Below are positions 26,029 through 32,884 of a stretch of DNA of 34,039 nucleotides, one piece after another. Each line of letters starts with the position of its first letter. The first letter of the stretch is position 1. This DNA is from Pseudomonas akapageensis. GTDB lineage: Bacteria; Pseudomonadota; Gammaproteobacteria; Pseudomonadales; Pseudomonadaceae. The stretch spans positions 1 to 34,039 of the forward strand of contig NZ_VXCP01000060.1 in assembly GCF_011355085.1 (NCBI RefSeq), read 5' to 3'. The position numbers were made by a program, and so were the translations under genes. The notes beneath the pieces are model-generated. The model searched no databases. It saw only the letters and a list, made by a program, of their open reading frames with translations, and was not told the origin of the DNA.

Positions 26029-27501
26029 ATGGAGAAGAAGCCGAAGATGAAAGCCAATAATGCCACGCGCGAGGCCGGCGCACTGCTCGATCCGCCCATC
26101 GTGAAAGTGCTTGCGGATATCGAGGGCGGCGAGCCGAACCTGGTGCACCGCGATGATTTGTCGCCGAATCTGCGCGTTGAAATACCGATGTGGCCCAATT
26201 CCAATCCATCCGATTCGTATCCCGAGCACCTCACCCTGTATCGGGACAACGCGCTCGTCGAAACGAAGACCTGGACGGCGCCTGTGCCTGATGATGAGCG
26301 GTTCTTCCTGGTACCTCCAATCGACGGTCGCCAGGTGCTGAGATATCACGTCCTGGGGTTTAACGGAGAAGGGTCGGATTCGGAGTCCTTGACCATTACC
26401 ATCGATTTGGTCGCCCCTGTGCTGGGAGGCGAAGAAGGGCTGCTTGACTTCGACGACGAGGTGGACCGTGACGGCGTTACCGCCCGCTACCTGGAACTGC
26501 ATGACGACCTGCTTCTGGCCACTGCCCCGACTTACAACAGGCCTGAACCCGGTGACAAGATCACCTGGTGCTGGGACCGGCAGCCCTTCGCCAATGAGTA
26601 TGTCGACGAAACGGTGTTGACCCTGGCCGACATGAACCAGCCGCTGGTGATCGGCTTCACGGGGGATATGATCCGCGACCGCGGGGATGGCCAGCGTTAT
26701 GCCCATTATCAGATCGAGGACCGCGCCGGTAACAAGAGTACCCGCTCACGACCCGTGACATTGCCGGTGGCCGCGGCGCCAGTGCCGCGCGTATTGCCCT
26801 GGCCGGATGTGGAGCTCGCCGCGGGGACAGGCGAGGAGATCGTGCTCGACCCTTGGGAGGCCCGCAATGGCGTTGTGGTGATTGTTCCACAGGCTGCGGT
26901 CATACATCCCGGCGAGGGCGTTACCGTGCAGTGGGCCGAGCCGGGCAGCACCGGCGCCCATCGCACCACGCAGGAGACGGGGGCGCGGCGCTATGCGATA
27001 CCCGCGGACAAGATCGCCGCGCATATCGGCAAGACCATTCCCGTCTACTACGAGGTGACTGCGGGGCAGGCGAACTTGCCTTCGGATCGGCGTCGCTTGC
27101 GCATGGGGCAAATGGCCGCCAATCGCTTTCCCAATGCGCAGTGCAACGGCCTGAGCGGGGGTAATTTGCGATTGTCGACGGTAGAGGATTCCGGTGCGAG
27201 GTTGACGGTGGTGCGATGGGTACTGATGACCACAGACCATCGCGTCACGATCAAGGTCACCGGGATCAGCGGGCAAAATGTGCCAATGGAGCATACAGCG
27301 CTGCGCGAGCATCGGGTGACCACTGCGGAACTGACGTCGGGTATCGGTGGGCAAGGAACGGTGCTGGTGCCGAAGTCGTTCCTGTCTCAGCTCAAGCGCA
27401 ATCAGCAGTTCCAGGTCACGGTGACCGTGAGTTTCGATAACGGAGCGACCTGGCCGCCCGTGCCCAACTTTCCGTCGCTGTACTTGATACTGGTGGACTA
27501 A
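26029..27501 (+). CDS. Multi-Ig-like domain protein (Ig family member 3)
   Basis: A 490-residue protein from the ATG at 26029 (GGGAGG upstream). An in-frame opening 50 codons earlier lies inside the autotransporter gene and is rejected. No signal peptide; the start is charged (MEKKPKMKANN). Residues about 15-240 contain two Ig-like segments related to the first two of the 21643 product, residues 270-365 a third (VTVQWAEPG). Residues 367-490 form the module shared with the end of the 9183 product (VTVTVSFDNG ... LYLILVD). It thus joins the N-terminal part of one paralogue to the C-terminal part of another. It ends 5 bases from the convergent chaperone gene. Its promoter is unclear, because a strong terminator ends 26 bases before the ATG. 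Confidence 0.8.
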   Translation: MEKKPKMKANNATREAGALLDPPIVKVLADIEGGEPNLVHRDDLSPNLRVEIPMWPNSNPSDSYPEHLTLYRDNALVETKTWTAPVPDDERFFLVPPIDGRQVLRYHVLGFNGEGSDSESLTITIDLVAPVLGGEEGLLDFDDEVDRDGVTARYLELHDDLLLATAPTYNRPEPGDKITWCWDRQPFANEYVDETVLTLADMNQPLVIGFTGDMIRDRGDGQRYAHYQIEDRAGNKSTRSRPVTLPVAAAPVPRVLPWPDVELAAGTGEEIVLDPWEARNGVVVIVPQAAVIHPGEGVTVQWAEPGSTGAHRTTQETGARRYAIPADKIAAHIGKTIPVYYEVTAGQANLPSDRRRLRMGQMAANRFPNAQCNGLSGGNLRLSTVEDSGARLTVVRWVLMTTDHRVTIKVTGISGQNVPMEHTALREHRVTTAELTSGIGGQGTVLVPKSFLSQLKRNQQFQVTVTVSFDNGATWPPVPNFPSLYLILVD

Positions 27502-27506
27502 GGCTT

Positions 27507-28247
27507 TCACGGCCCAGCCATGCCGATGGCCTGGGTCATGGGCGCGGTGTAGCCACCGTAGTCATTGATGGTGGTGAAGGTGACCTTCAGGCCCGCTCCC
27601 GGCTTGACGGTTTTCAGCGCATAGCTTTGCCGCGCCAGGGGTAGCGCCATGGGGGCGAGCTGAAGTTTTTCCGCTTGCCCGCCGCCTTCGACTTCCAAAC
27701 GGCTGAAGGTGAAGTGGAATGGCGAAGGGTTGTCCACCACCAGATAAGGCTTGCCGTCTACCTGCTCGAACGACCACTGCAGATCCTTCAGGCGCGTGCT
27801 GGGGTTTTCCTTCAGGTGGCTGGGGCGGTAGAACAGCTTGATACGCGTGCGCAAGGCGATATTGAGTACGTTCTTGCCGCTTTCGCTGGCTTGCGGCAGC
27901 TCCTGGGCATTGAAGAAGAACAGCGACTCGCGGTCGCCCGGCAAGTCATTGGGCAAGCCATTGATCTGCACCAGTTGTTCCTTGCCCGGGTTGACCTTGA
28001 ACAAGGCCGGCGCGGCGATGAAGGGCACGGGTGTGGTGGTGTCGTCCGCTTCGGTATTGACCCAGCTTTGCACGGCGTAGGGCTGCTCGCTGGGGTTGGC
28101 GACGATCACCGAGGTGCTGCGCTTGTCGCTTTCGAAGACCACGCGGGTGCTGTTGAGTGTCAGTGCTGCCTGCGCGGCGGGTAGATGGCCCAGCAGCGAG
28201 CACAGGGCAAGGCCGGCGTAAAGAGTTTGTCGGCGTGGAGCGGGCAT
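27507..28247 (-). CDS. Periplasmic fimbrial chaperone (PapD family)
   Basis: A 246-residue chaperone of the chaperone-usher pathway. It folds pilin subunits in the periplasm by donating a strand. The signal peptide covers residues 1 to about 27 (cut after AAQA). The first Ig-like domain contains YAVQSWVN, the family signature region RESLFFFNAQELP, and RTRIKLFYRP before the hinge. The second domain follows (VDNPSPFHFTFSRLEV). Length is normal for the family. It lies 82 bases after the fimbrial subunit gene on the same strand, with a GC hairpin between them. No usher gene is present in the window; the neighbour beyond its stop is a convergent Ig-like gene. It must work with an usher elsewhere or with a non-classical pathway. 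Confidence 0.92.
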   Translation of the reverse strand: MPAPRRQTLYAGLALCSLLGHLPAAQAALTLNSTRVVFESDKRSTSVIVANPSEQPYAVQSWVNTEADDTTTPVPFIAAPALFKVNPGKEQLVQINGLPNDLPGDRESLFFFNAQELPQASESGKNVLNIALRTRIKLFYRPSHLKENPSTRLKDLQWSFEQVDGKPYLVVDNPSPFHFTFSRLEVEGGGQAEKLQLAPMALPLARQSYALKTVKPGAGLKVTFTTINDYGGYTAPMTQAIGMAGP

Positions 28248-28290
28248 GAAGTTACCTTTGCTCAGGACGATGCAGGGTGGAGGGGGGCGT

Positions 28291-28321
28291 CCCCGGGCAC
28301 GAGCAAACCACGTGCCCGGGG
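28291..28321 (-). terminator. Hairpin between fimbrial subunit and chaperone genes
   Basis: A perfect 11-bp stem (28291-28301 with 28311-28321) and a 9-base loop starting 9 bases after the fimbrial stop. There is no U run, so partial termination or 3' protection of the subunit mRNA is likely. That would give more pilin than chaperone, as is common in fimbrial operons. Confidence 0.6.
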
Positions 28322-28329
28322 TTCATGCA

Positions 28330-28869
28330 TCAGTTGACGGAAACGAGGAAGGAGATGTCCGTTTCGGCGACACCGGCGCCGATGGTGGCTGCCGTGGATT
28401 TGTACAGGGCAGTGAACAGCATGTCGGTAGGATCGGTTTCGCTCAGCGGGTACGCCGTGGAGTCGGCGCCGTTATCGACCAGGGCGCCGGTCCTGTCCTT
28501 GATCGCCAGGGCCAGACCTGTTGCACCGCCTGGCTTGAGCCCGTACAAGGTGCCGCCGGTGCCGGCGCCGCCATACAGGGGGGTAAAGGCGACCGTGGCC
28601 GACTCACCCGCAGCCACCGTGCAGGACGCACCCGGGGTTATGCGCATGGAAAATGGGCGAGCAGCCGCTTCGGAGCCTACCGAGGGAAACTGCGCCGGGG
28701 TGACATTACCCAGTTGAATCCGGCTCAGTGGGCTTCCGGACACCGGATCGATGATTTCGATCGGGCACGTCCCGCCTTTGACCTGACCATAAAAGTTGAT
28801 CGAACCATCGTAGGCAAAGGCCGATGTGCTTGCCAGACCGAGGGCAAGAGAGATAAGCGTTTTTTTCAT
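28330..28869 (-). CDS. Fimbrial subunit (type 1 pilin-like)
   Basis: A 179-residue fimbrial protein starting at MKKTLISLAL; a frame opening 10 codons earlier has no signal-peptide logic. The signal peptide is cut after AFA (residue 19). The mature start YDGSINFYGQVKGGTCPIEI is the typical pilin donor strand followed by the first cysteine (Cys35); the partner is Cys83 (TPGASC). The rest is Gly/Ala/Thr-rich beta structure. The end, TDISFLVSVN, lacks the usual penultimate Tyr. It would be folded by the chaperone encoded next to it. There is no usher or tip adhesin nearby. The upstream region carries the CCTACATACCC element. Confidence 0.88.
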   Translation of the reverse strand: MKKTLISLALGLASTSAFAYDGSINFYGQVKGGTCPIEIIDPVSGSPLSRIQLGNVTPAQFPSVGSEAAARPFSMRITPGASCTVAAGESATVAFTPLYGGAGTGGTLYGLKPGGATGLALAIKDRTGALVDNGADSTAYPLSETDPTDMLFTALYKSTAATIGAGVAETDISFLVSVN

Positions 28870-28999
28870 TTGGGGTTCCGAATAAATAAAGACAGCCAAC
28901 AGAAATCAGTAAGCGCTCGATCAGGCTCACGGATGTGTATGCATGTAACTTGCGGTTGCCGGATGTGGCAGCACCGTTACGCTGCGAAGGATAGGCAGT

Positions 29000-29046
29000 C
29001 GGATTTTTCGGGTATGTAGGGCATTTCTGTAGGACGAGCAGAAATG
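29000..29046 (-). promoter_or_regulatory. CCTACATACCC element and dyad upstream of the fimbrial gene
   Basis: On the minus strand the region reads CCTACATACCC followed by GAAAAATCCGACTG. An 8-bp dyad CATTTCTG/CAGAAATG (29022-29029 with 29039-29046) overlaps it. The same core word appears at 5-16 (minus) and, shortened, before the autotransporter. It is probably an operator or promoter of the fimbrial genes, but no factor can be named from the sequence. Confidence 0.35.
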
Positions 29047-29077
29047 GCATCGCGTGCCCGAGGAAGCATGCGAGGGG

Positions 29078-29115
29078 CCTTCTACTGCTCCCGATTTTTC
29101 AGGGGCAGTAGAAGG
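29078..29115 (-). terminator. Hairpin after the LuxR-type gene
   Basis: A 14-bp stem with one G-T pair (29078-29091 with 29102-29115), loop of 10, located 26 bases after the stop of the minus-strand regulator gene. No clear U run on either side. It is probably the end of the regulator transcript, which would separate it from the fimbrial genes. Confidence 0.5.
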
Positions 29116-29141
29116 CTGCTCGCCGCTGGCGGCCAGCCGGG

Positions 29142-29411
29142 TCAGATCAGCCCCTGAGCCTGCGCCAGCCGCACCGCCACGTAGCGCGAGCTCACGCCGA
29201 ACTTGCGACGAATATTGGAGAGGTGGAAATTGATCGCCGATTCACTGCACAGCATGATCTGCGCTATTTCCCAGGAGGATTTGCCCAACGTGACCCACAT
29301 CAGGGTCTGCTTCTCCTTGGCGGTCAATCGGATCTTGGGGGCTGGCGCCATGGCGGCCTGGCCGAAAAGGGGTGGAGTGTTTGAGCTTTTCGAGTGAGTG
29401 CGGTTCAGCAT
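29142..29411 (-). CDS. LasR-type LuxR DNA-binding domain protein without sensor domain
   Basis: An 89-residue protein consisting almost only of a LuxR/GerE helix-turn-helix (residues about 28-89: LTAKEKQTLMWVTLGKSSWE ... SESAINFHLSNIRRKFGVSS ... GLI). The close relatives are the DNA-binding ends of quorum-sensing LuxR proteins; LasR has the similar GKTSWEI, VNFH and NIRRKFGV segments. The autoinducer-binding domain of about 160 residues is absent, and nothing upstream in frame resembles it. GGAG lies 8 bases before the ATG, so this looks like a true start and not a broken gene. Its own promoter contains a lux box. It could be a ligand-independent activator of the boxes in this island, or a competitor of full-length LuxR proteins. 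Both ideas are inference. Confidence 0.85.
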   Translation of the reverse strand: MLNRTHSKSSNTPPLFGQAAMAPAPKIRLTAKEKQTLMWVTLGKSSWEIAQIMLCSESAINFHLSNIRRKFGVSSRYVAVRLAQAQGLI

Positions 29412-29510
29412 GATGAAGCTCCACGTGGCTGAGTGCGGATCCGATCCATTAACGTGATCCGATTCATGAGGTACGTGGGCAGTTATAACGTGTGAAAAAT
29501 CGCTTGGAAC

Positions 29511-29526
29511 CTGTCAGAAATACTAG
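29511..29526 (-). promoter_or_regulatory. lux box upstream of the LuxR-type gene
   Basis: The minus strand reads CTAGTATTTCTGACAG (CT-N12-AG). TATAAC lies at 29487-29482, exactly 23 bases after the box, and is the best -10 of the set. The regulator start codon is 99 bases downstream, so the gene may be controlled by itself or by another LuxR protein. Confidence 0.7.
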
Positions 29527-29726
29527 TTTTGATCAGTGGGAAGGGTGTTTCCGACGAACGGTAATTTGTTGGTGTTTGAGCGTAAATTCTTTAAAAAATA
29601 GCCATTTACCTTGTTTGTGAAGCAATTTTTTGAAAGAAAGTGTCGGGTTCGCCGTGGTGCCGTTGGGGCAGAGACCGCCTCAGCGTTGATGCAGCGATCG
29701 ACCGTTGATCGGCAAACACGCCGTAC

Positions 29727-29742
29727 CTGTCATTTCTGACAG
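29727..29742 (+). promoter_or_regulatory. Perfectly symmetric lux box upstream of the small helical protein
   Basis: The site reads CTGTCATTTCTGACAG, with perfect 6-base half-sites around TTTC, preceded by AC like the lasB operator. A weak -10-like TAGCGT starts 23 bases after the box (29766). The ATG at 29819 is 76 bases downstream. Confidence 0.75.
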
Positions 29743-29818
29743 TTGTGGCGGTTTTGTTGCCTTGCTAGCGTGAGGGCGCTGCGGGGTAGCGAAGGCCTGA
29801 TCTGGGAGATCGAGACGC

Positions 29819-30142
29819 ATGAACGACAACAAGACGGAATTGGGGTGCTCGGAAGATTTGTGGCAGGTGCTTAACGAAGTCAATCTCAACCACGGTTTGA
29901 GTGATGACGAGTTTCAGGTGCTGGAGGATGAAGCCGATTCCCGGCTCAATGTGTTGGCTCGACGCCATACGGAACTGCGCCAGCTTCAAGCCGATTGCAG
30001 AATCCTGGCGCAGTCGTTGGAAGAAGCCTGCCAGAGACTGGACCAGCTCGACTACGAAGAGCGTGTTCGCATCTGGGATGCCTTTCAATACCAGATGGCG
30101 TACCTGCAAGCCTGCCTGCAGCGCTCGTTCCAGCAACCCTGA
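29819..30142 (+). CDS. Small acidic helical protein, probably coiled coil
   Basis: A 107-residue protein of no recognised family. It has no signal peptide or membrane span. The sequence is acidic and rich in Leu, Glu, Gln and Asp, with heptad-like spacing at residues about 40-75 (RRHTELRQLQADCRILAQSL), suggesting a helical hairpin or coiled coil. GGGAG lies about 17 bases upstream, which is far for a ribosome site, but a GAGAC-containing stretch is nearer. Its promoter holds the most symmetric lux box of the window, so it is probably part of the same regulon. A 102-base gap with a small GC hairpin (30162-30185) separates it from the hydrolase genes. A secretion or regulatory partner role is possible but not shown. 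Confidence 0.7.
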   Translation: MNDNKTELGCSEDLWQVLNEVNLNHGLSDDEFQVLEDEADSRLNVLARRHTELRQLQADCRILAQSLEEACQRLDQLDYEERVRIWDAFQYQMAYLQACLQRSFQQP

Positions 30143-30244
30143 GCTGCTTGACCGGCCTGTCATGGCCGATGGCGCTTACGGCCATTGCGAGGGGCTGCGA
30201 CGTTGCGGACAATCGGGCAAGGCTCACTCAAGGATTTGGCGGGT

Positions 30245-31048
30245 ATGTCGCAACCGGTTTTTTTCGCCCACGCAAACGGATTTCCCTCGGGCACCTACGG
30301 CAAACTGTTCGCCGCCCTGGCGCCGGACTACAGCGTCTGTCATTTGCCGCAGCACGGCCACGATCCACGCTTTCCGGTCAACGACAACTGGCTGAACCTG
30401 GTCGATGAACTCATTCACCACCTCGAGCAACAGCCGGAGCCGGTCTGGGGTGTCGGGCATTCCCTGGGCGGCATACTGCACTTGCATGCGGCGCTGCGCT
30501 GCCCCGAGCGCTACCGTGGCGTGGTCATGCTCGACTCGCCCTTGCTGACGCGCACGGACCAGTGGGTCATCCGCGCGGCCAAGCGCTTTGGCCTTATCGA
30601 TCGCTTGACACCAGCGGGGCGCACCCTCGGGCGGCGGGAACAATTCGCCGATCATGATGCGGCGCGAGCCTACTTTGCCGGTAAGGCACTGTTCCGCCGT
30701 TTCGACCCTGAGTGCTTCGAGGCTTATGTGCAGCATGGGTTGCAGCCCGAAGGTGACACGCTGCGCCTGCGCTTCGACCCGGCCACCGAAATCAGCATCT
30801 ATCGCAGCGTGCCGCACATCAGCCCCGGGCGCGTGCGCCAGCTGCAGGTGCCGCTGGCGCTGGTACGCGGCAGCCACAGCGATGTGGTCATGCGCCATCA
30901 CGCCAGTGTGGCCAGGCGCTTGCCCCATGGTGAATTTCACACCCTGCCGGGTGGCCACATGTTTCCGCTGGAGCGCCCGCTGGATACCGCTGCGCTGATC
31001 AAACAATTGTTCACGCGCTGGCAACAGCGCGAATCGGAGTGCGCATGA
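30245..31048 (+). CDS. Alpha/beta hydrolase
   Basis: A 267-residue alpha/beta-fold hydrolase, cytoplasmic. The start at 30245 is preferred over a frame opening 20 codons upstream, because AAGGA lies 9 bases before it and the fold begins at once with VFFAHANGFPSGTY (oxyanion region). The nucleophile elbow is GHSLGG (Ser73). The catalytic His is in LPGGHMFPLE (His238), and a candidate acid is the Asp of GSHSD near residue 213. Substrate unknown. It overlaps the next hydrolase gene by four bases (ATGA), so the two are translationally coupled. This pair looks like core-genome content and not part of the RHS island. Confidence 0.9.
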   Translation: MSQPVFFAHANGFPSGTYGKLFAALAPDYSVCHLPQHGHDPRFPVNDNWLNLVDELIHHLEQQPEPVWGVGHSLGGILHLHAALRCPERYRGVVMLDSPLLTRTDQWVIRAAKRFGLIDRLTPAGRTLGRREQFADHDAARAYFAGKALFRRFDPECFEAYVQHGLQPEGDTLRLRFDPATEISIYRSVPHISPGRVRQLQVPLALVRGSHSDVVMRHHASVARRLPHGEFHTLPGGHMFPLERPLDTAALIKQLFTRWQQRESECA

Positions 31049-31899
31049 CTGGTTTCGTCGAAGAAGTTCGCCTCAGCCTGCCCCATATCGAACTGGCCGC
31101 ACATCTGTTCGGCCCCGCCGACGGCCAGCCGGTGATCGCCCTGCACGGCTGGCTGGACAACGCCAACAGCTTTGCCCGGCTTGCGCCGAAATTGAACGGT
31201 CTGCGTATCGTCGCCCTGGACCTGGCCGGGCATGGCTATTCCGAGCACCGCCCGCCGGGAGCCAGCTATGCGTTATGGGACTATGCCCTGGACGTGCTGC
31301 AGGTGGCCGAGCAACTGGGGTGGCAACGTTTCTCCTTGCTCGGGCATTCGCTGGGGGCGATTGTTTCGGTGATTGTGGCGGGTTCCCTGCCAGAGCGGGT
31401 CGAGCGCCTGGCCTTGATCGACGGCGTCATTGCGCAGACGACGCCGGCGCACAGCACAGCAGAGCGCATGGGCATGGCGCTGGCGGTGCAGTTGCAGCAC
31501 GACGGCAAGCGCAAGCCGGTCTACGCCACACTTGATCAGGCCGTCGAGGCGCGCATGAAAGGGGCGGTGGCGGTCAGTCGCGAGGCGGCCGAACTGTTGG
31601 CCCAACGAGGGCTGATGCCGGTGCCGGGCGGCTTCACCTGGCGCAGCGACAGCCGCCTGACCCTGCCTTCGCCCCTGCGCCTGAGCCAGGAACAGGCAAT
31701 GACCTTCGTCAATCGCGTCGCCTGTCCGACCCATCTGGTGGTTGCCGAGGAGGGCATGCTGGCCAGCCACAAGGCGTTGCTCGACCAGCTACCCTTTAGC
31801 CTGGACGTGTTGCCGGGCGGGCATCATTTGCACCTGAACGATGAAGCCGGCGCGACCCTTGTTGCAGACTGTTTCAATCGCTTCTTTGCCATGCCTTGA
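31045..31899 (+). CDS. Alpha/beta hydrolase
   Basis: A 284-residue alpha/beta-fold hydrolase. It shows HGWLDN (oxyanion, about residue 34), DLAGHGYSEH (about 59-68), the nucleophile elbow GHSLGA (Ser102) and the catalytic His in GGHHLHL (His260). The start at 31045 overlaps the previous stop as ATGA; a GTG two codons earlier is less likely. This type of enzyme cleaves esters or related bonds, and the substrate cannot be read from the sequence. It forms a coupled pair with the preceding hydrolase. Confidence 0.9.
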   Translation: MTGFVEEVRLSLPHIELAAHLFGPADGQPVIALHGWLDNANSFARLAPKLNGLRIVALDLAGHGYSEHRPPGASYALWDYALDVLQVAEQLGWQRFSLLGHSLGAIVSVIVAGSLPERVERLALIDGVIAQTTPAHSTAERMGMALAVQLQHDGKRKPVYATLDQAVEARMKGAVAVSREAAELLAQRGLMPVPGGFTWRSDSRLTLPSPLRLSQEQAMTFVNRVACPTHLVVAEEGMLASHKALLDQLPFSLDVLPGGHHLHLNDEAGATLVADCFNRFFAMP

Positions 31900-31949
31900 C
31901 TTGCAGCGGTCAACTGTCGAGGCTTGGCGGGTTGAATAGGGAGACAACC

Positions 31950-32018
31950 ATGCCACTGCTCTACACCGCTGCAACCCATAATGCCGTCGCCGGCGCCGAG
32001 GGCATGCCGAGCCGATGA
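31950..32018 (+). CDS. Possible 22-residue leader ORF coupled to the DUF4892 gene
   Basis: The sequence reads AGGGAG, six bases, then ATG; 22 codons follow and the TGA overlaps the start of the DUF4892 gene as ATGA. The peptide (MPLLYTAATHNAVAGAEGMP plus two residues) resembles nothing I recognise. The DUF4892 gene itself lacks a good ribosome site, so this short frame could deliver ribosomes to it by coupling. It could also be a chance frame or a remnant of a longer gene. Confidence 0.4.
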   Translation: MPLLYTAATHNAVAGAEGMPSR

Positions 32019-32836
32019 GTGCTATCAAGGGAATAACCGGCGCTTTGCGCATCACCACCCTGAGCCTGTTGCTGGCCAGCCCCGTGCTCCATTCTGCCGA
32101 GATGGACCTCGCCGGCCTGCCGCGTCCTGTCGATGCCAAGGTCGACAGTACGCGGGGGCCAATCGAGCAGGATCGAACCTATCCACTGGGCTCGGTGCGC
32201 AAGATCAGCAACCAGGTACGCATGGACGGGCAGATCGAAAGCCGCGGTCAAGTCACGTCGGTCACCTATGAATTGGCGCCGGAGCAGACTGCCAGCGATG
32301 CCTTTACCCAAGCCCGCAAGGCACTCCAGGACGCTGGGGGGTACATCCTTTACTGGTGCCAATCGAAAGACTGCGGTGAAAACAGCTTGTGGGCCAATGA
32401 CCTGTTTGCCAATTCGCGCCTTTCCGGGGGCGATGAACAGCAGTCATTCGTGCTGTTGCGCAAGGCCGAGCCCGAGCACAATACCCTGGTCGCCCTGTAC
32501 AGCATCACCCGGGGCAACCGTAAGGCGTATCTGCATGCCGAACAGTTTGTCGCCGATACACCGTTGGGCGATCTGCTGCCCAACGCCGCCACGGTGTTGC
32601 GCGAGTTGCGCAGCACGGGCGAGCTGGACTACCCGGATCTCGATGGCGAGCCGTCTGCGCAATGGGTCACTTTGTTGAGCCGCAGCCTGAACCTGGACAG
32701 CAGCCTGCGGGTCACGGTTTCCGGCAAGCAGGCCGAGGCGTGGCGCCAGGCGCTGGAGGCTGCTGGTGTACGGCGTGGGCGCCTGGAGACCGGCAGTGTG
32801 GACATCCCAGGTCTTCATTTCGCGCTGATACGTTGA
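32015..32836 (+). CDS. DUF4892 domain-containing exported protein
   Basis: A 273-residue protein with a Sec signal peptide (residues 1 to about 28; core LSLLLASPVLHSA). The body matches the DUF4892 pattern: a short segment with YPLGSVRKI, a strand-rich part VTSVTYELAP, then ARKALQDAGGYILYWCQSKD with a Cys pair (CQSKDCG), and FVLLRKAEPEHNTLVALYSI. This is a periplasmic or outer-membrane-associated protein of unknown role, common in pseudomonads. It has weak ribosome-site support of its own and overlaps a short upstream frame. A gap of 48 bases separates it from the AI-2E family permease gene. Confidence 0.82.
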   Translation: MSAIKGITGALRITTLSLLLASPVLHSAEMDLAGLPRPVDAKVDSTRGPIEQDRTYPLGSVRKISNQVRMDGQIESRGQVTSVTYELAPEQTASDAFTQARKALQDAGGYILYWCQSKDCGENSLWANDLFANSRLSGGDEQQSFVLLRKAEPEHNTLVALYSITRGNRKAYLHAEQFVADTPLGDLLPNAATVLRELRSTGELDYPDLDGEPSAQWVTLLSRSLNLDSSLRVTVSGKQAEAWRQALEAAGVRRGRLETGSVDIPGLHFALIR

Positions 32837-32884
32837 GTCTGGTAGTTGTAGTAGCTGTCCCATGAATCGCGACTGGAATGAGTG

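Larger units (their letters stand above)
29412..29818. other. Divergent promoter region with two lux boxes
   Basis: This 407-base gap separates the minus-strand LuxR-type gene from the plus-strand small protein gene. It holds a lux box for each direction (29511-29526 and 29727-29742). The middle, around 29560-29640, is AT-rich. No gene or RNA was recognised. Confidence 0.7.
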
